From: Shewanella livingstonensis
GTDB lineage: Bacteria; Pseudomonadota; Gammaproteobacteria; Enterobacterales; Shewanellaceae
Direction of reading: 5' to 3'
DNA length: 64,000 nucleotides
NCBI RefSeq assembly: GCF_003855395.1
Contig: NZ_CP034015.1
Coordinates: 1,808,001 to 1,872,000 of the forward strand
Shown here in pieces: positions 1 to 10,700 of this stretch (position 1 is its first letter; each line of letters begins with the position of its first letter). Made by a program: the position numbers and the translations under genes. The notes under the pieces were generated by a model, which made no database searches, had not been told where the DNA came from, and saw only the letters and a program-made list of their open reading frames with translations.

Positions 1-2574
1 CAACTTAACAAGTGTATGAATAATGCTCGCCATTCCAGATGCGGCAAAGCTGTGTCCCATCAAGTTTTGTGCTTGGGTAAGCGGTGTTGCACTTGATGCT
101 AGTTGGTTAAATATCGCCTGGCCTGAAGCATCAAAACGGTTTTCAGGGGACTGATTTAATTCAATCAAATCAGCCGGCTTTGATAACACCTTTGTACTCA
201 TATCATTGGCGCAATAGTTACTGCTAAATTGCAGGCTATCGATACTGGCGTAGCTGCTGTCGGTTAAACGGGTATTGGCAGCTTGTACTTGCAACACAAT
301 AGCGCCAGCACCTTCACCCACGTGCCAAGGGCGGCTGGCAATATCGTTTGGCTGAATACCCGATGCAGATAAGTAGCCATTTTTAAGCAGCATATTCTCA
401 ATGCTGCCCGATAAATCGACTGCGGCGATAATAACAGCGTCCAGCGGCTCTTGCATTGAGCCTAAAGCAAACAGATTTTGCGCCACATCAATACAACGAC
501 TTACCGATTGCTCGCCTGCTGAAATGGTAAAGGCCGGGCCATTAAAGTCCCACAATGATGAAATGCGCGACGCCATAATGTTGCCAATAAAGCTGGTGTA
601 CTGATTCAACTTAGCGGCATCTAACACACTGTCCATGGCGATCGATTCAAGAGCTTGATATTCATCATCAGTTAGTGCAACACCTTGTGCTTTTAAACTT
701 TGGGCTATTTGGCTATGCAAATTAACCCGCCCACGGAACTGATGCAGTTCAAGCTCAGTTTCCATCGCCACTAATACCGCGACCTTGCTGCCGGGTTTGA
801 GTTTAGCGTCAATAATGGCTTCATCGGCAACTTTCATTAATAACAGCTGCTGTGAGATTAATCTGTCATCTTCATTGGGCGGCACTTTAAAACGTAAAAA
901 GTCAAAATCAAACTGTTCGATATAAGCGCCTTGGGAAACACAATGCAGACCATGTTTGGCCAATAATTCCGGGTGACTATTTAATCCTTTCCAGCGTTTA
1001 GCGGGTAAGCTTGTCATTAAAGATTGTTGCTGAGTGATTTTGTCAGCCAATGCATTTATGCTACTAGCTTGACCAAAATGAGCAGCCATACCGGTAATGT
1101 TAAGCGGCGTATTAGCTGCGTTTAACTGGCTAGCTGATGTATTGACAGAACCATGATTAATCGCATTATTATCATAAGATTCAATCAATAAATGCGCGTT
1201 ACAACCACCAAAACCAAATACTGACACCCCAGCATGACGCGAGGTATTGCCGGCTTTATCTGGCCAAGGTAATACTTCATTAGGTAAGGTTTGTTGACCA
1301 AACAATTGATTCGGCGAGGCGATAGGGCTGCTGATATTAATACTTGGCGGCAATACTCCCTGGCGCATAGCGAAAATCATTTTCATGATCCCCGGCATCC
1401 CTGCTGCTGTAAGCAAATGGCCTAGGTTAGATTTAGCTGAGCCAATTAATGGCGTTGCACTGCCATTAAGCTTATCTTCAAAAAAGCGCTCCATCGATGT
1501 CAGCTCGACCTTGTCACCCAGCGGTGTGCCAGTAGCGTGACATTCAATCACTTCAATGCTGGATGGCGCTATATCAGCTTCACGATAAGCGCGCTCGAAC
1601 GATAATACTTGGCCTTTGCTATTTGGGCTTAGTACGAACTGGCCTTTACCGTCGTTCGACAAGCCAATGCCGCTGACTAACGCATAAATATGGTCGCCAT
1701 CGCGCTGTGCATCGTCAAGGCGTTTCAGGACTAATACGCCAGCACCTTCACCGGCAAATAAGCCTTTGCTGTTACTGTCAAACGGCGCCGAAATACCGTG
1801 GTCTGGGTAGGCGTGAAAAATAGAGAAACCCATGTTGATAAAGAATGGATCTGCGCCCGATACGGCGCCCGCTAGCATTATGTCTGCCTTGCCAGTGTGC
1901 AAGTAATCACACGCCAGTTTCAATGCGTAAACAGAGCTTGCACAGGCAGCATCTAAACTTAATTGCGCGGCACCTAAACCCAGTGCGTCTGCAACGAGCT
2001 TAGAGGCATTATGGGCAATGGCCCCATTGCGATAATTAATTGGCTGGGCCGGTTTATTGCCAACACTCTGCTCATTGCCAAAACCTTGTAGCACAAAATT
2101 AGGCTGCTCAAGTTTTACCTGTAGCGCTTTTTCAACTGCGCCGTGATAAAGCGGCACAAACAGCTCATTTGACTTCGCCGTGGGGAATGACAGCGTGCCC
2201 ATCACAATACCTGTGCGTGATAAGCGACTATCGTTTAACGATATACCCGCATCATTTAAGGCGTTGCGCGCGGTATTTGTGGCCCATAAAAAACTGTCAT
2301 CTAGGCCTTCAAAAGCACTGGCGGGGACATGGTATCCATTTGCATTAAAAGCAAAATTTTCAATGTAGCCACCTTTGTCGCAATAAAAGCGATCTGACTG
2401 GCCTTGCACCCCAATATAGTCTGTTGGGGTAGCATTTAATTTTTGCTGGCTAATTTGACTGCGAGAGTCTTTTTTATCTAATAAGTTTTGCCAAAATTTA
2501 GCCGGCGTATCCGCATCGGGATACTGATTAGCAAGGCCGACTATGGCAATTTTTGGGGTGTTATGAGAACTCAA
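1..2574 (-). CDS. pfaC: PfaC, PUFA (EPA) synthase subunit, N-terminal 858 codons, cut by window edge
   Basis: Third synthase subunit of the EPA pathway; the family carries KS, chain-length-factor (CLF) and two FabA-like dehydratase domains. The visible part holds the ketosynthase (about residues 8-450; active-site Cys in DAACASS, encoded near 1945; His motifs ECHATGTPLGD and SNLGHL) and most of the CLF domain; the dehydratases lie beyond position 1. The start is a TTG at 2574 (reads SSHNTPKIAIVG); its last two bases are shared with the pfaB stop TGA, so translation is probably coupled. No in-frame ATG lies near this point. The reading frame is open to the window edge. It is the last gene of the minus-strand pfaR-A-B-C run that is visible here; pfaD is expected next but is outside the window. 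Confidence 0.93.
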   Translation of the reverse strand, partial: MSSHNTPKIAIVGLANQYPDADTPAKFWQNLLDKKDSRSQISQQKLNATPTDYIGVQGQSDRFYCDKGGYIENFAFNANGYHVPASAFEGLDDSFLWATNTARNALNDAGISLNDSRLSRTGIVMGTLSFPTAKSNELFVPLYHGAVEKALQVKLEQPNFVLQGFGNEQSVGNKPAQPINYRNGAIAHNASKLVADALGLGAAQLSLDAACASSVYALKLACDYLHTGKADIMLAGAVSGADPFFINMGFSIFHAYPDHGISAPFDSNSKGLFAGEGAGVLVLKRLDDAQRDGDHIYALVSGIGLSNDGKGQFVLSPNSKGQVLSFERAYREADIAPSSIEVIECHATGTPLGDKVELTSMERFFEDKLNGSATPLIGSAKSNLGHLLTAAGMPGIMKMIFAMRQGVLPPSINISSPIASPNQLFGQQTLPNEVLPWPDKAGNTSRHAGVSVFGFGGCNAHLLIESYDNNAINHGSVNTSASQLNAANTPLNITGMAAHFGQASSINALADKITQQQSLMTSLPAKRWKGLNSHPELLAKHGLHCVSQGAYIEQFDFDFLRFKVPPNEDDRLISQQLLLMKVADEAIIDAKLKPGSKVAVLVAMETELELHQFRGRVNLHSQIAQSLKAQGVALTDDEYQALESIAMDSVLDAAKLNQYTSFIGNIMASRISSLWDFNGPAFTISAGEQSVSRCIDVAQNLFALGSMQEPLDAVIIAAVDLSGSIENMLLKNGYLSASGIQPNDIASRPWHVGEGAGAIVLQVQAANTRLTDSSYASIDSLQFSSNYCANDMSTKVLSKPADLIELNQSPENRFDASGQAIFNQLASSATPLTQAQNLMGHSFAASGMASIIHTLVKL

Positions 2575-4793
2575 TGAGGTTCTCCTTCTGAAATAGGGTG
2601 AGGTGCTTGAGCCGATAATGTCGGATTATCACCAACCGCGAGCTTTTCGACTCGTCGTGCTAGTGCTTGTGAGATGGCACAGTCAATACTGTCGATAAAA
2701 GGCGTTAATGACATCGGGACTTGATGAGTTAACAATTGGCCTAAGCATTTCAATAAACTGATACTTTCATCTGCACCTTTGGCATTAACCGCAATAGCTT
2801 GGGCTGATAGGCCGTCTTGATTAACCGGTTTGTCTGCAAGCTGGCTGGCTAAAATTTTATCGATTAGCGTGCTAGTTTGTCTGTCCGCACCAATTTCAAC
2901 AAATAGCCTGCTGCCGTGCTGGTAAGCCTTGGCAATTAACTGAGTGAAATCCAATTGATGACAAAAAGTATCGGCAATTGATTGGGCTATTGCATCTGGG
3001 CTTAACACGATTGGCTCAGCTTCTGTTGCTGTGATAAAGCGGATCTCATTAGGTAAGTCCGCCATCAGAGGCTGGTGATAAAACTGCTTTACCTGCTCAA
3101 TAATTTGCATCGCTGGTGGCGTGTGCATTGCGGTGACTTTATTGGAGGCTATGCCGCGTTTGCCCGCTTGTTTGAGCATGGCTTTACAACTGGCTTCACA
3201 GCCCGCAACCACACAGGTATCACCTTGAATAATGGCAATATAGGCCCGCGGAAAATCCAAAAGATGCGGCGCTAATTCCTCAGGCGTTGCCCGAGTAATA
3301 AAGCTGTTCCAGACAATGTCTTCACCTTTGGTGGTATTTGATGCATCGAGCTGCCAATCTTGTCTAACACACAGTAATGGCCCTGAAATATCCTGGGTGA
3401 ATAATGAACTTGTTTGGGTGGCATCGATTAAACTGTGCGGTTGTTGCCACACATTAAGGCTGGCCCACATTGAGGCTTCCCCCATCGAATAGCCCAAGGC
3501 TAATTTAGGTTTGATGTTAAATTCTTTATCTAACAACTTAGTCAGCATATAACTTGCGCCAACACCCGAAATAGCCAGCTCAGATAAACTCATGCTCTGT
3601 GCCGCTTGCGTAGCTTCGGTCGCATAAATTAGCTGGCTTTGTAACATGGCTTGCAAATCGCCTTGCTTTTCAAGCTCGCTATACAGCGCTGGAAAAGTAT
3701 GGCCCAAGTGCTTAAACATATTGGGATACACAGTGCCGACCCCAGGGTAGACAAAACTTAAGCCATTTTCACCTAAAGGCTTAGCCGTAAAACTACTGCC
3801 TGCAGGCGTTTTATAATTAATCTGCGAGTGAATATCTGTACTGTCAGTATGGCTTATGGCGTTAAGCATGGCGTTGACTTCAACACAAAGTGCAGCATAA
3901 CTGCTGGCCATCACCACGGCACTTAAGCTGTTGATTGCTGATTTAGCCTGATAACCAACAAGTTGCTGCTTAATCAATTCCAGTAAGCCAATATCATTAT
4001 TTGAATCACTTACTAAGCGACTCAGTAACAAGGCTAATGAAGCGAGCTGAGCCTGTAAATCTGCAATCGATATCGCGCCAATAGGCAACCATAATCGGGA
4101 AGCGTTGAGTAAAGGTTTGGCGGTAATAAGCCCAGTACCTTGGGTTAAAATGACCGCTTGGTGCGAGTTAGCACACATTGAGCTAGAAAAAGCAGCGACT
4201 CGGCTTTGATGAAACTCGCAAAACCAATACCCTTGCTGGTTAACATCGCTAGACTCAACACAGCTAGCCACCGGAAGCTGCCTAGTGGCAATTGAGGTGA
4301 CTAAACTATGCAGCTGTTTAAGCTTATGACTAGCAGATCCCGCCTTCACTGTTTGTACCACAGGCTGAACGTGATCCCGTTTAGCATGCGCTAAGGCTTG
4401 GTTTATTGCTTCAAGGCTATTTTCAGCAATTCCGACACCGTTGATCAGGGCGTGTGGATGAATGCTGTTTTTTGCCGCCATCAATGCAGGCATTAACCAT
4501 AATGTGTCAGCTAAATTAACGACCACATTGGCTTGAACGCTGCTTGATTGAGCGTTGGCTGATTGAGTGCTAGCTAGCAGCTCTGCGGCATCAGCCAGGG
4601 CTTGTTCAAACCCCAGCGGATTGGTTTCATCAAGACTAACAAACTGGATCTCAGTTTGAGCCATCAGCTTAGGCGCGTTAAGCAACACCGCGATGCGCAG
4701 TGGCATAGTGTGGCGTTGCTTCACGGCTTGCGCCAGTTCCGCGCTGGTTAATGCGCGGCCTGCTAATGAGTTATCTGTTAAGTCAGTACTCAA
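2571..4793 (-). CDS. pfaB: PfaB, PUFA synthase acyltransferase subunit
   Basis: 740-residue subunit of the EPA synthase. The C-terminal half is an acyltransferase domain: PGVGTVYPNMFKHLG opens it near residue 350 and the nucleophile elbow GYSMGEASMWAS lies near residue 434. The N-terminal half resembles a degenerate ketosynthase-like region and shows no catalytic Cys motif that I can see. In the family PfaB influences which final PUFA is made, EPA or DHA; that is established knowledge, not visible here. The start is a TTG at 4793 whose bases overlap the pfaA stop (TTGA), and its own stop overlaps the pfaC TTG start, so pfaA-B-C form one coupled unit. Length fits the family. Confidence 0.93.
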   Translation of the reverse strand: MSTDLTDNSLAGRALTSAELAQAVKQRHTMPLRIAVLLNAPKLMAQTEIQFVSLDETNPLGFEQALADAAELLASTQSANAQSSSVQANVVVNLADTLWLMPALMAAKNSIHPHALINGVGIAENSLEAINQALAHAKRDHVQPVVQTVKAGSASHKLKQLHSLVTSIATRQLPVASCVESSDVNQQGYWFCEFHQSRVAAFSSSMCANSHQAVILTQGTGLITAKPLLNASRLWLPIGAISIADLQAQLASLALLLSRLVSDSNNDIGLLELIKQQLVGYQAKSAINSLSAVVMASSYAALCVEVNAMLNAISHTDSTDIHSQINYKTPAGSSFTAKPLGENGLSFVYPGVGTVYPNMFKHLGHTFPALYSELEKQGDLQAMLQSQLIYATEATQAAQSMSLSELAISGVGASYMLTKLLDKEFNIKPKLALGYSMGEASMWASLNVWQQPHSLIDATQTSSLFTQDISGPLLCVRQDWQLDASNTTKGEDIVWNSFITRATPEELAPHLLDFPRAYIAIIQGDTCVVAGCEASCKAMLKQAGKRGIASNKVTAMHTPPAMQIIEQVKQFYHQPLMADLPNEIRFITATEAEPIVLSPDAIAQSIADTFCHQLDFTQLIAKAYQHGSRLFVEIGADRQTSTLIDKILASQLADKPVNQDGLSAQAIAVNAKGADESISLLKCLGQLLTHQVPMSLTPFIDSIDCAISQALARRVEKLAVGDNPTLSAQAPHPISEGEPH

Positions 4794-7700
4794 ATTGCAC
4801 CCTCTACAAGCTTATTGCGCGGTGCGATAAAAGCATCGTTCAAGCTTTTGCTGATAGTGGTTTTAGCCGCAGACATAGTGCAACTTAAGCGACCATCTTC
4901 ATGGTAAAGCGCGATATCGGCAGTGAGTGAACGGCCGCTGCTTTTCAGCACGGTTAGCACTAAATAACCGCTATCACCCGATGCAAAAGGCACATAAGTG
5001 GTTAGCTCACCAATGGTGGATGGCAAGCTGGCCGCATCATGCTTAATTCGCGCCCACACTAACATGGCCTGTAATAGCAAATCTTCAGCAAACGCCTGAC
5101 TGCCACCTAGGGTTAACTGAGGGGCAAAACCTGCACAATCATTGTCGTTAATGTGCGGTAGTTCAACCTTGCATACTAACTGCTGATCGTTAGCAATCAG
5201 CACTTGCTTAATCCCTTGTAGGCGAGGGCCGTGGAATAAGCTGCCGTTTGAATAAAGCTCGCTGCTTGTGCTTATCACTTTACCTTCATTTGCCAGCTGT
5301 TTTGCCGTGGTGATGATTGCAGGTAAGGCGTTTGATGCATTAACAATTTTCTCGTTAACCAAGTTTTGGTTAACAACTTTTTCGTTAACAATCAGGCTCG
5401 CTTGATATTGCGGTCTTAACACAGTGTCAGATGGATCGCTTTGCAGTCGGCTAGCAATTAATGCACTTAAGCCTGCCTCAGTTTGCGTCAGTGTTAGACG
5501 TAGGACTTGTGGCTCGTTGGTGTCAAAAATAATGCCTTTGAGTAACTTATAATCTTGAACGCAAACCGCCTGACCACACAATAGCTGCGCAGTTTCACGC
5601 ATCCATTGAATGGCACACACGGTTGGCAGTACTGGATTACCCGCAATGCAATGATCTTCAATGAAGGGCATTAAAAGCGGGTTAAGTACACGTTCAACAA
5701 TATACGTGTTGTTCACGCCATTAAAAGTCAGTGTCAGCGAACGCTCGGCAATAAGCAAAGAGTCCGCATTAAGCTTTTTTACAGCAGCACTCGCCTGTGA
5801 TGCGTCATCTTGTGATGAAGTGTCAGAACCTTGCATGTCTGAGCCAATAAGCAACTGCACGCCCGTTTCAGACAGCAGGCTGTGAGCAAACAAGTTGGCG
5901 CCTTTATCTAATGGAATAACGTACACGCCGCGCTCAACAAACATCTTCTTCAATGCAGAGCTGACCATGCCGCCGTCCCAAGGGCCCCAGTTAAAACTCA
6001 TCACTTTAGCTTGTGGGTAGTTAGCCGCAAGTTGCAGTGCAGTTTTGTTGAGGATCTCATTAGACATTGAATAGTCACTTTGACCTGTGTTGCCGTAAAA
6101 ACCTGCTGCAGATGAGAACATCGCCACTAGCTTAAGTTTGCTGGCATCAATCGCATTAATAATACCGGCAAAGCCCGACACTTTAGTGCCATAAACTCGG
6201 CCTAATTCAGCTAAGGTTTTGTCTTGAATATGTTTGTCGGCTAACACGCCAGCACCATGAATGATGCCAGTAATGGTGTTAAGCCCTTTAAGGGTTTGCT
6301 TAATTGCCGCATCTGAGCTGACGTCCATACTGATATATTCAGCGCTGGCGCCCACGTCTTTAAATGCCGCCAGTGAACGGTCAATCTCTAAACTGCTGGT
6401 GATAGGCCAAACTAAGGCATCTATTTGCTTAGGCGTTGGTTTGTCACCTTGGGATTGAATAAAGCCAATTGCAGCTGCTTTAAGTTCATTTGCTTGTTTA
6501 CCCTGTGCCCATGCTGGCAAATTTGCCGCTAAGTGCTCACTGCGACCGGCTAAGATAAAGTGCGATTTTGTTTGCTTGGCTAACGTAAGCGCACATTCAA
6601 ATGTGACCCCTTTTGCGCCACCCGTTACCAGCACAGTATCATCGCTGTTTAAGGTGGTTGTTTGGTAACGCGTTGTTGCACAAGCCGTTGCGTTAAGTGT
6701 GTGACGACCTTGACTGCTAATACCAATTTCAGTGGTTGATGTGTCAATATCAAAGAGTTCGCTAACAATCGCCTTGGCTAATTCAAGCGCTTCAACATTT
6801 GGCGCGATATCTAAGGCACGGCAAAACACGTTTGGCCACTCATGGCTTAATGTTTTGCTAAGGCCTGACAAAGCAGCCTGGTTTAGCTCCGCGGTTGCGA
6901 GGTCTTGAGTATCTAAGTAGCCAAAACCACCATCAATACGGCTCACCGTCATAAAGCTCACACGCTCAGTTTTTGACAGAGTTTCAAAGCTTTTTTGTAA
7001 ATGCTTCGCCATCAAGAACGCTTGCTCAACCGCTTTAAAACCAGCATCGCTTAGCGGTAATGCATTGTTTATCTGTTCAAACTGAGGCTGAAGATGCACA
7101 AAACCGGCAATTTTATGTTTAGCACTAATCTGTTTAATCACAGCAGCAACCCCATCGTCACTGACTTGCGTTAACTCAAAGCTAGCTACAGCACTGCTTA
7201 GCGGAGATTGCTTATTGGTAATGGCTTTAGGGCTACGGATCACTGCGACGGTTAGGCCAGTTGACGCTAATTTTTCTGCTAATACGCCGGCATTATGGCC
7301 GTCATCATTGATAACGATGCATGCGTCTTTAGAAAAACAGTCAACTAACTTATCCGCCGCTGGTAGCTTTTTTAGCGCGACTTCCTGATGAGGAGGTAAG
7401 TCGTTAGCAAGCTCGGCCGCTGACAGACTAGCGCCATCAGCAGTTGGCTTTGCGCCTGCGGCGGGTAGACGTGAGTTCATATAAGCTACTATTTCGCCTA
7501 AGGTACGACACTCGGCTAAATCTTCTGGGTTCAGTTCAGGTAAGCCCGGAAGCTCATCTTGCACTGTCCCTAAAATTTCAACACGCTTGATAGAGTCGAT
7601 ACCTAAATCGGCTTCCATGTCCATGCTCAGTTCTAGCATTTCAGTTGGATAACCGGTTTTGTCGGCAACCACTGACATCATGGTGTTTTGTACCTTTTCA

Positions 7701-10700
7701 GCGCTCAAGCCTGTTTGTCCGCTCAAGGCTGATGCAGGAGCAGCTTGTGCAGGAACTGCATTTTGTACAGAAGCAGCGCCTTGTGCTGGCAACTTACTGT
7801 TCATGTAGTCAACGATTTCACCAAGAGTACGACACTCGGCTAAATCTTCTGGATTCAGTTCAGGTAAGCCTGGAAGCTCATCTTGAACTGTACCTAGAAT
7901 TTCAACACGCTTGATAGAGTCGATACCTAAATCGGCTTCCATGTCCATGCCAAGTTCTAGCATTTCAGTTGGATAACCGGTTTTATCGGCAACCACAGCC
8001 ATCATGGTGCTTTGTACTTTTGCTGCACTTAAGCTGCTGCTTTCTGATGAAGCAGGTGCTGATGCTACCGTTGCTGCAACTGAGCTTGCGCCCGCAGCTG
8101 GCAGCTTAGAGCCTTCAGCAGTTAGCTGAGAGTTCATAGCGCCTGCGGCTGGCAGCTTGCTGCCCATATAAGCCACGATTTCACCAAGGGTACGACATTC
8201 AGCTAAGTCTTCTGGATTCAGTTCTGGTAAGCCCGGAAGCTCATCTTGCACTGTCCCTAAAATTTCAACACGCTTGATAGAGTCGATACCTAAATCGGCT
8301 TCCATGTCCATGCTCAGTTCTAGCATTTCAGTTGGGTAACCGGTTTTGTCGGCAACCACAGTCATCATGGTGCTTTGAACTTTTTGTGCGCTTAAGCCAG
8401 ATGTTGGAGCAGCTTGTGCAGGAACTGCATTTTGTACAGAAGCTGCGCCTTGTGCTGGCAACTTACTGTTCATGTAGTCAACGATTTCACCAAGAGTACG
8501 ACACTCGGCTAAATCTTCTGGGTTAAGTTCAGGTAAGCCTGGAAGCTCATCTTGTACTGTGCCTAAAATTTCAACACGCTTGATAGAGTCGATACCTAAA
8601 TCGGCTTCCATGTCCATGCCAAGTTCTAGCATTTCAGTTGGATAACCGGTTTTATCGGCAACCACAGCCATCATGGTTGCCTGTACCTTTTCAGCAGACA
8701 AGCCATTGCTTGCAGATGCAACAGGCGCGGCGACTGATTGAGCTGGCGCAGCGCCCGCAGCTGGCAATTTGCTGTTCATGTAATCAACAATTTCGCCTAA
8801 GGTGCGACACTCGGCTAAATCTTCAGGGCTAAGTTCAGGTAAACCTGGAAGCTCATCTTGAACTGTGCCTAAAATTTCAACTCGTTTGATTGAATCTATT
8901 CCTAAGTCGGCTTCCATGTCCATGCCAAGTTCTAGCATTTCAGTTGGGTAACCGGTTTTTTCAGCAACCACTTCTAGCATGGTATTCAAAACTTTGTCGG
9001 CGCTTAAGCCTGAACTCACCACCGCTTGAGCAACTGGAGTAGGTGCTTTAACTGGCGTCACTTGAGGCGCTGGAGCTGACATGGCAACGACAGCTTGTGG
9101 AGCCGGTGCAGCACGGTTTTGCAGACTAGCTTGTACGACAGGCGTTTGAGTCACTGCAGTTTGAGTCGCAATATGTTGAACTGGCTGTTGAACGCGAGCT
9201 TGAGTTGCAGCTTGCGCTGGAGCCGGAGCAAAAGCGACAGGTGCTTGACCGCTTAACATAGCTAACGCGTTTTGGCTTGAAAGCGCTTGTTGTTCAAGAA
9301 ACAAGGTATGGCTTTGCAGCGTTTGCGCTTGATGCTGGTGGAAAAATGCCATTGACTGTTGCAGGCTATCTGGAATAGCCACGCCCGATGCTGCCATTTG
9401 AGTTTGCGCTGCCATTAAGCTTGCAAACGTATCGCCGTATTGCTGTGGAATGGCTAAAAACTGCTGATGTAATTCAGCGGTTTGTTGCTGGGCGGCAAAA
9501 AATGCGCCAATGCTGTCATGGCTTACTGGCGCTGTGTTTACAAGAGTTGCGTTGACAGGAGCATAGTGAACCTGTGCTGACACTTGGTTTGCTTGAGCGC
9601 TAGCATTAGTGCTGGTTTGAACATTAGCACTGCCAGCTTGTGGCACTTCAATATATTCTGTTTTGATCACTTCTTTTTCCACAATCTTTTCAACGATAGT
9701 TTCAACAATCTTCTCAACAGGCACTTCAATCGTCACTTCTTTAAGGGCAACTTGACCTGTTTCCAGTGACTTTTGCATTTTCGCTTTGGTCGCAGGGCTG
9801 ATGAAGTTGGCCGCAGTGAGTTTCACGTTCATCGGTGATGACTTAGCTAATTCAGCAATCGGTGCTTGATATGGGTCAACTTCAGTGAGGCTTAAACCTA
9901 GCACCGCAAGCTGAGTTGCAGCCTGGCGCAATTGAATATCGCTATTGCCTTTAGGGTTAGGGTTTAAGCTTACAACGCTAACAGCATCGCTTTGATTGCC
10001 TAATGTACCTTCGACTAATTTCTGTAAAATGTTTTTCGGGCCAAATTCAACAAACACACGGGCGCCAGCATCATACATAGACTGTAATTGATCGCTAAAA
10101 CGCACCGATTGCAACATGTGGTCGCTAAAAGCAGCTTGAATCGCTTTAGGATCTTTAGAATGCAGTTTACCTGTGCCATTGGCATATAAACTCATGCTTG
10201 GCTTAGCAAATTTAACCTTGCTGATAGCTTTAGCAAACGGTACTTGGGCATGGGCCACAAGTGGCGTGTGGAAGGCGCCAGATACCGGTAAAGCAATGGC
10301 TTTAAAGCCTAAGGTTTGAATCGCTTTAGCCGCATCGATGGTGGTTGATGTTGGGCCTGCAATCACTAACTGAGTTGGTGAATTATAATTAGCGACTTTC
10401 ACGCCAGCAAAATCTTTGATGCAGTTTTCTAATTTATCAATATTGGCCGTATCCGTTGTGGCGGGCAAAATAACCGCGTACATTGCGCCAGCATCTTGAT
10501 CTTTTGGCGTTGCCGCCATAGCTTGACCACGGACAAAGGCTAATTGGTAGTAATCTTCAGCAGCAATAACCCCAGCAGCACATAATGCTGACAGTTCACC
10601 AAAACTGTGTCCGGCTACCATATCGGCTTTAAAACCTGCATGGGCTAACAGTTGATATTGTCCCATGCTCATAGCGCCAATGGCACTTTGTGCATTAGCG

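Noticed and set aside
7645..8832. Several plus-strand ORFs of 60-90 codons within the ACP region
   Set aside because: They are antisense frames of the tandem ACP repeats, which explains why the same short peptides recur; the minus-strand pfaA frame is certain.
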